DNA of 64,000 nucleotides, taken from the NCBI GenBank assembly GCA_947179485.1, contig OX359245.1, positions 55,601,067 to 55,665,066 of the forward strand, written 5' to 3'. Position 1 is the first letter of the stretch. The number at the start of each line of letters is the position of its first letter. Position numbers and translations under genes: made by a program. Positions 55,425-64,000 of this stretch are shown in pieces. The DNA comes from Allacma fusca. Lineage: Eukaryota; Arthropoda; Collembola; Symphypleona; Sminthuridae. The notes beneath the pieces are model-generated. The model made no database searches. It saw nothing but the letters and a program-made list of their open reading frames with translations, and was not told the origin of the DNA.

Positions 55425-58085
55425 TTATGTAAATGCAAAGTAATCTCCAATTCTCGAATGTTGAGCACAAACACAGAGGAACAATGTTTCTTGCATCAAA
55501 TCTCCGGCGTTATCAGCGAATACCGTACGTGTCTCGATTGTTGACGAACTTGAGAAATCCTGCTTGTAAAACGTTGTTGAATCAAGTGGTCCAAAACACT
55601 TTTGCGTTCCCTTGATCGTCTCCACAGAAGCGTACGTTTCATGAAGCTTGTGCTCATCTTCGTACTTTGAAATGTCAGACGTTGTCACTAAAATGGGTGT
55701 AACGTTTGTTGTTGTTGAAATTTGTAGTGTGTGAGCATAAACGTCTTTGGCGGAAGTAATTATTTTTCTGCCATTTTCATTAATAGCAGAGCTTGCAGTT
55801 CTTGCAGCTTTCTGTACTACTGCACCCACTCCGTCGCATTCATTTTTGCTGTGTGATTTTTCGATAAAATCCCATCATGTATTAAGTCCAAAGTCTGTCG
55901 CATGTTGCATTAAATTCAATATATTTTTTGTTTTTGAATTGAGCTCAGGTGCTATCGGATATGTAATTAATCCGGCTTACTTTTGGAAAATGTTCCTTGA
56001 ATTTACTGAGGAAATGAGCCCTGAATACATGAAAAGTGTTTGCGTCGTGGACATTTGTATCACTGATAATCACATACCTTCTCTTTTCAGTTTCCCCGGT
56101 ATCTGCATTGTATTACTGAGCGACAATTGCCAACAATGTTACATTGATGTTGATCCAGCGGAAGGCTTGCGGAGAATCTTGAACAATGCAACGGTAGTTT
56201 ATTGATAAATCCACAGTAACTACAGCTACAACGGGATCATGTGGAAGAGATTCCTTTAATTCGTTAATGTATTTATGCTAAACTTTCATTCTAAAATGGT
56301 GTTTTGCAAATTTGGGGATGAACTTGCGCAAGTGTTCCATGAAGTTTTCTTTGCATATTCCTTTTCATGTAGTTGTATTCCATGGGTTCCTACTTCAAAA
56401 CTCCACTGCTTGAATTTTATTTGATCCACGTCATTGCCAAAATTCACCAGAAGATTCTGTATCATTTCCTCCTTTGGGCAATTGGTACCGTATCCGAGCA
56501 TGCAAATGCTTGAATCAGTATCACAAAATATTGGTGCAAGTTCAGAACCAACTTTGGTTGAAAACTGGAAACCACATGTAGCCATCAACATCTTAAAAAT
56601 TTGATGGACAAATGTTGTGGAACAGCTTCAGGTCAGTCCAGATACATTGTTTGGGACGCAGCGAGGCATACTTTGATATGCAGATCTTAACGCTGCTGTG
56701 TTTAACCTTGAATTCTCTGAAAAGCTCCACCAGAATATGCCTCACTGGTTCAATAATTGGGTTACCACCATCAATTGGTAGTACTTTACTGTCCTTTGCA
56801 TGTTTGGATTGACTCTGCTGTTGTCGTGGTTTAAATAAAAATACGTGCTACGGTATCTTCGGAAATGTGAGGTCGTATTGGCCGGTGTGGAGCACTCCAC
56901 CGACCGTTAAATCAAGGGCTTTCCTACCCATGTATTTCGTGCAGCCTACCGTCTCGACTACTTTGTCAACTGAAAGAGATTGCGGTAGGGATGTTAGTAT
57001 GTGGTACTTGCTTATTTTAGAATCTGCTTGATTGAATTTCACAGATGCTATCTGGACAAGAGTGTCACAGAAAACGCAAAATCTAGGAGTGGTAATTATA
57101 TATTACCTGAAGGTAGTCCCGGAAATTGGACTGAGGTCTATTGATGGGTTTGCTAACAAATCTTCCAGCTTCGTCTTCGCGATAGTTTGCCGTACAATTA
57201 CATGCGAAGTTGGAGTAACTTCCGCAGCTTTAGCCAATGTATTTATGTCGTAAATTCGAGAATATCTTGAACTGTAGTTGCTACCAAAGTGACTGTCAAA
57301 CTAAACGTTTGATATTGACGTTAGATCAGAAAGTTCTGATAATGGTGGCTCGGGAATTGTAAACACATGCTCATCTGACACGGAAGCATGTGGAACTACT
57401 TTCTCAATTTGTTTGGCATCAGGATACGATTCTGCGATCTGGGATTAGTAATAGAAGTATTTTAGCAAAAATTTACTTTTCATACACACATAATCAATGG
57501 TAACGTAAATTTCCTAAAAATGTTTGAAAACATTTTCTAAAATAAATTGCCGACAGAGACGGAACAGTAACAAACAAATAATATCCTAAACTTATTTTTC
57601 ACACGGTTCGAAGCAATTCTGTGTGCAAAATGCAAATGTTAATTTTGTCATTGCAAAAAAGTTTAAATCGCGACAAGAATTTCAAACAAATGATTGTTAA
57701 ATGAGTAAAATTCGTTTAGGCATAGTGCTAATGATTATTATGATTAAGCACATCTACTTTACCTGAAGCAGTTTTCAGTGTGGACAATGTATGTGGTCAC
57801 CTTAGTTTCAGATGTAATTTTTACTCTGCACCTTGCACAAATGTGAGATCCTGAAGTTAGCCGGGGGTAGATTGCGGAATACGTTTTAGTTATCCACGGC
57901 TTGACATTTTGCTTCGTCATAACCTGTACCTTTGAGTGCCTATCGTCTTTGAAAGGGTTGCAACAATACAATTTTGCACGTGTTCGAATTCTTACTTTAG
58001 CTTGATTTGATACTTGCCTCGGCTTTCGTGGCTGATTCTTGGGCAACTCGGTTGTTTTCAGCTTTCCCTCATGCTGTGGGTTCAA
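55425..58085 (-). pseudogene. Uncharacterised conserved multidomain protein, candidate transposase, decayed
   Basis: Pieces in order: 58085-57759 with LYCCNPFK and ICARCRVKI Cys motifs; a donor-like CAG/GTAAAG near 57763; more coding from about 57447; LTSLPQSLSVDKV with YMGRKALDL at about 56950, helix-turn-helix-like; 56591-56286 with a CD..ICMLG..NCP motif and IKFKQW; then VVTVDLSINY, VIISDTNVHDA, INYISDS and a SHSKNECDGVGAVV block near 55830. The piece at 55829-55425 contains TIKGTQKCFGPLD. At least four stops or frameshifts separate them. The same motif order occurs in unnamed cnidarian and arthropod proteins as I remember them; function unknown. Several conserved Asp residues and the flanking TIRs suggest a nuclease. 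Confidence 0.6.
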
Positions 58086-58904
58086 TTTCGTATTACAATG
58101 GACGTTTTAGAGCAATCATTTATGTATACAATATGCACGAGACTTATCACCCGAATCATCCATTTTACATCAAGTATCCGGATCTGATAGTTTAGATTGT
58201 AGAATACTTACTTTCGTCGTCCCTTGACCTCTAAAGATATTTCCAAGGCAACCTTTTCTTCGTCATCGCACACTTTTTGATCTGGTTTACTTCCGGCATA
58301 AATACAAGAATGTATGATTCCAGTCGAAAATATCTTGCCTTCCGCATTGACGTGTGTCTATTTCGGATGAAAAAGGTTGGGGCTCACTTGAAACTTTGTC
58401 TGTTCGAAGCAGAAAAGTTTGGGACACACTGTGGGCTGCATTTCGTTTACATGGTAAAACATTACACTCATTTTGAACCGGGTTGGAACCGGATGTCAGT
58501 TTAAACTTAGGGACGCTTTGAATCGTATTACTTCCGGTCTTACTATCTCCGGTGTCGCCCATATTCGCAGTCTAATATCACTTTACTGAAGCTAGGAAAT
58601 TTGTCACTGTTTCTCTCAATTAACAGTGGCCTAAACTTCGTCATTATAATGCGCATATTCGGCGTATGTGAATATTCAAATTTAATATGATTAATATATA
58701 AATAAAGTAAGTTACATTTGCATTTTATCTGAACATATTCATAGCAAAACCACAGATGGCGCTGACAAGAAATTAACACTGTATTTTTAGCATGCATGTA
58801 TGAACCTCGATTCTGAAGACATGTTTAAGAATAAATGTGTGCTGTAAGGCAAAAATTAATTAAAGTTTCTTACCTGTGCGGCTTAACATATCATGACTAA
58901 ATAT
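58086..58904. other. Inner spacer between the candidate transposase gene and the right TIR
   Basis: AT-rich; it may include the promoter and first noncoding exon of the minus-strand gene. Short ORFs on both strands at 58277-58562 have no recognised content. Confidence 0.35.
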
Positions 58905-59335
58905 TATGCAATCCATGGGGAAATGGTCATGTCTGTATCTCCGAAATTATTAGTAGGAAACAATTGAAATTTGGTAATGCGGTCTCTCAAAGCATTTAAG
59001 GAAGGTCCGTGTTGACAAATATGTCAAAATCCGAAAAAACCGAGAAATACCCGGGTAAAATAAAATTCGGATTTTCGGATTTCTGACAACACGGACCCCT
59101 ATTAGAATCATGTAAGGAAGCTGTATACAAAACTGCAACAAAATCGGACCAACCGTTGCTGATCTATGGGGATGACCATACGCGACATATACGAATCCCC
59201 CAACCAGGGGTAATCAGTTTTAAAATTCACTATTTTTACGCCCATCCCTTATGTGCCCCTAAGAGATTCAGTATGATTTTGTTCTAAATTCAGACATGGT
59301 GAAATGTTGTAGTCGATCCTATTTGTAAGGTGTCG
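58905..59335 (-). repeat. Right long terminal inverted repeat
   Basis: The inverted counterpart of 52294-52695. It contains a complete 94-bp palindrome-ended segment, 59004-59097, that begins GGTCCGTGTTG and ends CAACACGGACC. In the left arm the corresponding second end is altered. Confidence 0.85.
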
Positions 59336-60744
59336 TATATATTTTTCATACTAAGTCGCTACTTTTAACAGGGCAAAAAAGTAAAAGAATTGGCTTGAAA
59401 CTGATTCAAATTAGTGTTGTTACATCTAAAATAAAAAATAATAATTTGGCAATGTTTTACAGACAATCTTGGCAGTAGCCAGTTATTTATTTTGAAATTA
59501 TAGTTTGTATTGAAGTGGGCAAAAGTTACAAGATAATTAAATACAAAATACCTTCAGTTCCATAGATCTTCAAATACGAAATCGTATTCTGTTTACTCAT
59601 TCAAAACATGTCAACTGGTATTAATACTGCATAAATTCCTGACTTGTTTAAAACAAACTACGCGTAGCGTACGGAGTTGCTCAATGTCCGAGGTTTTCGT
59701 CAATTAATACCAAGTTTGATTCCGGTGGAATCAAATCGTGATTTCTTGTTGTCAGCATCCGTTTCCGAAAAATTAGTCCGCCTGGTATATTTGTCTGGTG
59801 AGACAGCTACATTCGAAATATATTTGATTTATTTTACAATATGTCATTGTCACCACCAGTTTGCCTTCAATTAATGCCAATTACATACCTGGTACTTCTT
59901 TTTTTAGACCAAAACCCTGCCCCAAACAAAAGAACCGGTCTTTCTAATGTGCCCGTTAAAAATGTTATTTATTATCTTCGTATTGGACGCGAAATTTCTT
60001 CCCAGGATAAAAATATTTCGAGGAAAGAAAATCACAAAGTAAGTGATTCTTTTTTGAGAATGTAAGATTCAGCAGGGAAATTCGGAAATTATTTTCCAGT
60101 GAGAGTTACAAACATCCGGCCCATGGGTACAACCTACTACAAATTCCATAACTTGTATCTGGTATTTCTCCTTGTGCGTCCCAGTGGAAATTTCATATAG
60201 ATAATATACCAGATAATATTCAAGTGTAAAATTCGTATATACCAGACAGTTCAACCATAATTTGCTTATAAAGCCCTATTTTCCTTATTATTTTTTAAGA
60301 ATCCGAACTTACTATTAAGGTTGCAAAAAACTATTCGCTTACAAATAACTACGGACAATCAGGATTTGATAATTAAAATAATTTGTACCCTGACCATAAC
60401 ACTCAAAATATATTTGTGGGTCTTTATATATGCAATCTGAGGGCTTTGTTGATTTTTTTCCTCGGCACTAAATTGTTTAGCGTGGTCGGGCCAGGTAGGC
60501 AGCCCATAAATCCACCCCTACTCAAAATTGTTGTTCGAAAATCTAACTGAACATTATTATTGTATTATTGATATTGTTATCTACACTTGTTGTTTCTCAT
60601 TTGTAAGTCGTTTGATGTAAATAAAAATGGCCTAGCGTTGCTAGAGGTTTTCGTTCATATCTAAAAATTTTGAACTCAACGATACTCAAGTGTTTGAAAA
60701 TAAGTAAATGTTGCTAATCAGAACGAAGGAATTTTTATAAAAAA
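59336..60744. other. Unassigned interval
   Basis: AT-rich. Plus-strand ORFs at 59677-59874 and 59841-60065 are short and unrecognised. No repeat shared with other parts of the window was noticed. Confidence 0.35.
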
Positions 60745-60905
60745 TACAATGTGACTAGGGGAATTGACTAAACTTGACTAGGGAACCAGCTGCAGAATCA
60801 GGACTAGGACTAGACTTGACTATTGCTACTTAAACATTCAGCTGACTTGACTAGAATTGACTAGTTGCGGCTCTAAACTTTGAATACTTGACTAGACTTG
60901 ACCAA
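60745..60905. repeat. Degenerate TTGACTAG-word array
   Basis: TTGACTAG and ACTAGACTTGAC words occur repeatedly over about 160 bp. This is the fifth such array in the window and, like the others, ends abruptly, here against a gag fragment. It may be one arm of a further TIR element. Confidence 0.55.
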
Positions 60906-61046
60906 TTAGCCGGGCGGGCAGCAGTGTCCCCTGTACATTCTTCTAGCTGCGATGTTAAAGGGATCTACAAAGTCCGCCAAATCTGATCCATCCTCCCCAG
61001 AATACTTGGGTGGAACTGCGGTTAATTTTGCTGGTTTTCCTGCCAT
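60906..61046 (-). pseudogene. gag: Gag N-terminal fragment of the third LTR element
   Basis: ATG at 61046 (MAGKPAKLTAVPPKYSGEDG) and a DLADFVDPFNIAARR segment resemble the start of gypsy-type Gag proteins. A stop at 60906 follows a non-homologous end of about a dozen codons. It is a truncated remnant. Confidence 0.5.
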
Positions 61047-62152
61047 TATAAGCTCCAACTGTCTATACTGTTTAAATAGCTGAAAGCTGCTTTGTTTAAA
61101 TTTCAATCTAGAAAAGATCCTCCATATGAAGCGAAGCGATTCTCAAATCTACAGTATCCGAAAAACAAGATATTACAAGTACAAACAGCAGAATCACAAA
61201 TTTCCAAAATAATTTACAAGTAATATACTAAATTCCCACTGTAATAGCTGTTAAGATAATTAATGTTACTGACGAGTAAAGTAAGCGAACTTCTAAAATA
61301 AGTGGGCACAGTACGAATAGCAAAATTCTATCTCTACTCTAATTCATTTTCTAAATGTTTCGAATATTTTGAACACTCGATACAGGCTGGCTAATAATAT
61401 AGTAGGTACGACCCTAGCGTAGGAAATAAACTCAAGGCCTCTGCACCGTGATGGATATATACGGGGTTCTTCGTGAGTTATTAGTGGAGCCACAATATCG
61501 TAGTTGTATTTACAAAATTCGCAATACAACTTCTGTACGAGCTGTATGCACGCCTCTCCACGCATATCCTACCCCCATATTATTCATTTAATTTTCTAAA
61601 GAGCGAAAAATATCTTTAAATTCTAAATCCCTATTCAAACGTAAACCGATCAATTTTCAAACCGTGAGTTGTCTTGTTCATTAATCTGAAATCTGTTCTA
61701 TCTTCCCAATGGTAAACGACCCCGGATGGGTACAGTTGTGAGGATCTCCAGTCACCGTAGTCTACGACCCCGGATGGGTACCGTTGTGTGTATCGGCAGA
61801 CTATCACTTCCTACCTTCTATTCAGCAAAATAAATCTCCTTTAATTACTTGACTTTCTCAGTTTATTCACAATTTATTTGTTTATTCTTCCAAATAAATT
61901 CCTTTTATTCCCTGAATAAATTTTCCCTATTTTCAAATAAATGTTCCTCCGACTCTTGGACTCTCTACTCATAAAAGTGTACGTTCCCTACTCAACTCGG
62001 CTTTTACTCGATTTGCAGTTTGACTTTGGTATGGTGCTCTAGGATAAATTGTTAATTCTCGTTTTAAAACTCTGTGTTCTTCCTATTTTCAATTAATCTA
62101 GAGTATTCACCTAACTATCTTGCAACTATCTACTCCAGATTAACTAAATACT

Positions 62153-62166
62153 CCGCACCTCCACCA
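62153..62166 (-). promoter_or_regulatory. Primer binding site, tRNA-Ala type
   Basis: On the minus strand TGGTGGAGGTGCGG, four bases after an LTR ending ACA, identical over 14 bases to the R1 site. Its first 12 bases match the tRNA-Ala 3' end. Confidence 0.7.
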
Positions 62167-62257
62167 AATTTGTTAGGGGTCTGAGTTGAGTTGAGATAAT
62201 GTACTATGAATTCCTTCAAGTTTGCTTTTGGTTCTTCAAATGTTGAAGAGATCGAGA

Positions 62258-62644
62258 GGATAGTAGTATCATATTGTGGCATCTCTATATATTGAAACGT
62301 AATTTACCATTTATTTTCAATCAATATCTTAAAAAACCACTGTAATTAGTGCCACCATGAACGATTACTGGTTGGTTGTGCTAGTTTTGGATTATTTGTA
62401 CCTCTTATATTGTGGGAGGGATCGGGTAATAAAATATTGGTTGCTGTTCAATATGTGGTGATATATTTCTGCCGATGACTCTATTACATATAATTATTGA
62501 TATTCCCCAGGTTAAAAATTTATTTAAGGTCCAAGGAAACATTGATTTCTAAGAGATCATCACGGATCTCTGTGAAATGGCATGGTTTACTATTTGTATT
62601 AACAATGCCGTTGTTTTTCGGTATTTTTTAAGTCAACTTTGTTT
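62258..62644. repeat. Receptor 5'-flank repeat, fourth copy, truncated on both sides
   Basis: Matches about 625-1010 and 48140-48535. It is cut on the left by the LTR remnant and on the right by the non-LTR element. It implies a further receptor unit once stood here or that this flank was copied. Confidence 0.8.
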
Positions 62645-63529
62645 GTTAGTACTACTAGATCTATTATCCCTAAAGGTGATGCCAGCCTCATTACAGAGCC
62701 AATAGATGATGGAAGTAACCCTCCTCAACCTGTTCGAGACAACAAACCTAAGAAAAAGGAAAGCAGAGATGAAGCCCCCAAAACCATTGATGATGAGAAA
62801 TCAGAGCGGAAGAGAATACTGGACATACTAGCCAACCTGCAGAAAAATTCTAACACATTACTAGGTGACACAGCCGAGCTAAAGTCCAACATGGCGAATC
62901 TTCAAACATCTGTCCTCACCCAAACTGCAAAACTTGAGGAGCTCGAAGGGAGAGTAGATTCTCTACAAACCAAACTGGAAGCGGACCTGGTTCACACCAA
63001 AAATGATCTTCTAGCTATGAAGAACTCACAGTCATTCAGAGCACGGAATGTAATAATTACTTCTAACTCCTTCGCCAAAACCCCCAGTAAAACTGAGATG
63101 GATGCAGCTATCAATGAGGTCCTTGATCTTATTGGAATCAAGAATGTGAGGATTGAAAGCGCAAAAATCATCCCGTGGGGAAAAGGAAGTGCTATTCTCT
63201 GTATATGTGAGTCAAGTTATTCATGTTCGTTAATTTGGAAAAATGTTGCGAAACTCAAAGATTCCAGGTACGGGGTCAAACCGGATTTGTCACCTGAACA
63301 GAGAAAGGTTAAGAAGCGCCTGTACGAATGCGGATCCAGACTCATAGAAACCAACGGAAAGATGACCTTCAAGTCCTGGAGATATATAGTAATAAGCAAC
63401 TCGGCAGGTAAGGACAGCTACTACGAATCGGATGGCGCTACGATGGTCCAAGTATGCCCGGAATGGATTCCAAAGAAACCAGGGGCCTATACTGGACACC
63501 AGTCGGGCTCTACCGGAGTACGTCATTGA
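62645..63529 (+). CDS. Non-LTR element ORF1 (coiled coil plus RNA-binding-like domain)
   Basis: About 295 codons, open from the junction to TGA at 63527. The true start is lost; the apparent first codons come from the flank. A Lys/Glu-rich linker is followed by a coiled coil at about residues 60-130 (ELKSNMANLQTSVLTQTAKL). Then comes a globular part with RARNVIITS and a C-terminal DLSPEQRKVKKRLYECG segment, as in L1-type ORF1 proteins that package element RNA. The next ORF is in the same frame. Confidence 0.7.
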   Translation, partial: VSTTRSIIPKGDASLITEPIDDGSNPPQPVRDNKPKKKESRDEAPKTIDDEKSERKRILDILANLQKNSNTLLGDTAELKSNMANLQTSVLTQTAKLEELEGRVDSLQTKLEADLVHTKNDLLAMKNSQSFRARNVIITSNSFAKTPSKTEMDAAINEVLDLIGIKNVRIESAKIIPWGKGSAILCICESSYSCSLIWKNVAKLKDSRYGVKPDLSPEQRKVKKRLYECGSRLIETNGKMTFKSWRYIVISNSAGKDSYYESDGATMVQVCPEWIPKKPGAYTGHQSGSTGVRH

Positions 63530-64000
63530 GACGTCGGCGCTAAAAATGCAAAATTACTGTTTTGGAACTGTCAAGGATTTAAGAATGTATCAAATTGGAA
63601 TGAAGGGGAAATCGAATTATTTTTTTCTCACGATATTTAATGTTTAAATGAAACATATATTTGTAACGATAAATATAATCTTCCTGATAAATTTAAAAAG
63701 TATGAAATATTTATGTCACTAGCTACAAGAAATAGGTTAAAGGGTCGGCCAAGCGGGGGTCTAATAATGTGTATCTCCAAAGAAACATTTGCTTCCAATA
63801 CAATCTGTACAACTCAACACTACATTATCAGCCAAGCCAAACACAACAGATCATCAAAGTCTCTCACACTTGCTTTTTGCTACTTCCCACCGACGTGCTC
63901 GTTAAGTATTTTTGACATGTTCTTTGATGATATCTATCCACACATAAATAATAATCTCTTCATTTTTGGGGATTTTAATGCTAGAATAGGATTGTTGAAT
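63530..64000 (+). pseudogene. Non-LTR element ORF2, endonuclease part, one stop
   Basis: In the same frame as ORF1 right after its TGA. FWNCQGFKN begins an APE-type endonuclease. A TAA at 63638-63640 falls just before CLNETYI, whose Glu is the metal ligand. GRPSGGLIM and FIFGDFNARIG follow. The frame leaves the window at 64000. Confidence 0.8.

Larger units (their letters stand above)
52294..59335. mobile_element. Large DNA element with inverted repeats of about 400 bp and an uncharacterised gene
   Basis: The segments 52294-52695 and 58905-59335 are inverted copies over about 400 bp, including the words GACACCTTACAAATAGG at the outer ends and CAGACATGACC at the inner ends. They enclose the remains of one multidomain gene (55425-58085) plus later insertions at 53005-55135. 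Without the later insertions the unit is about 4.9 kb. No target duplication could be identified. Long TIRs plus a single large gene fit a DNA transposon, but I cannot assign the superfamily. Confidence 0.65.
60906..62258 (-). mobile_element. 5' fragment of a third LTR element
   Basis: On the minus strand: an LTR remnant (62171-62258, ending CCTAACA), a four-base spacer, a tRNA-Ala primer site, a leader of about 1.1 kb with a duplicated GACCCCGGATGGGTAC motif (61718 and 61768), then the start of gag. Everything downstream of gag codon 46 is gone, cut where the TTGACTAG array begins. The LTR remnant abuts the receptor flank repeat at about 62258. Confidence 0.65.
62645..64000 (+). mobile_element. 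5'-truncated non-LTR retrotransposon running off the window
   Basis: Receptor-flank homology ends at about 62644 and element sequence starts mid-ORF1, a usual 5' truncation. It holds ORF1 and the endonuclease part of ORF2; the RT would be beyond 64000. A GRPSGG motif and GDFNARIG in the endonuclease are typical of arthropod LINEs. Confidence 0.85.

Noticed and set aside
60470-60530. A possible tRNA gene near the GGCCAGGTAGGCAGCCC stretch
   Set aside because: No cloverleaf with a T-arm consensus and acceptor pairing could be found.

Overview
This window reads as AT-rich arthropod nuclear DNA. There is no operon structure, many transposable elements of several classes, and a tandem family of divergent ionotropic-receptor-like genes. 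A springtail-like host is my guess; nothing in the sequence proves it.

Host backbone: four members of one receptor family lie on the minus strand. They are the first 12 codons of a copy that runs off the left edge (1-38), a nearly full-length copy (9030-10958), a wrecked copy (13020-15440) and the best intact copy (45572-47650, 692 aa). The repeat unit includes 3' and 5' flanks, so the same noncoding blocks recur near 0.2-2.6, 7.15-8.8, 10.96-12.6, 44.6-45.6, 47.7-49.4 and 62.26-62.64 kb. These paralogous flanks act as empty sites and fix the exact ends of several insertions.

Mobile DNA: (1) A degenerate plus-strand Ty3/gypsy element, called R1 here, starts with an LTR at 15443 inside the wrecked receptor. 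It carries gag, protease, RT, RNase H, integrase, a very long Ser/Pro-rich integrase tail and two further ORFs with zinc knuckles, ending near 28.7 kb without a recognisable 3' LTR. (2) A young minus-strand Ty3/gypsy element, called M here, spans 29913-43325. It has 571-bp LTRs differing at about four sites, a 4-bp target duplication, a canonical -1 frameshift heptamer before the gag stop, two accessory ORFs, a roughly 195-bp tandem repeat and an extra internal LTR. (3) Several roughly 800-850 bp TIR elements, at least two with 8-bp target duplications, have ends made of degenerate simple sequence that differs from element to element. (4) Other elements are a 251-bp hairpin MITE, a DD41D Tc1/mariner element, a pogo-like transposase pseudogene, the 5' end of another LTR element and a 5'-truncated non-LTR element at the right edge.

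Most unusual: 52294-59335 is bounded by inverted repeats of about 400 bp. It contains the remains of a multidomain gene of a family I know only as uncharacterised conserved proteins: an N-terminal Cys motif, a helix-turn-helix-like block and several Asp motifs. The arrangement suggests a large DNA transposon whose transposase class I cannot name.

The region works mainly as a receptor-gene array that has been a landing pad for transposons. Only the 45.6-kb receptor looks fully functional as a host gene.
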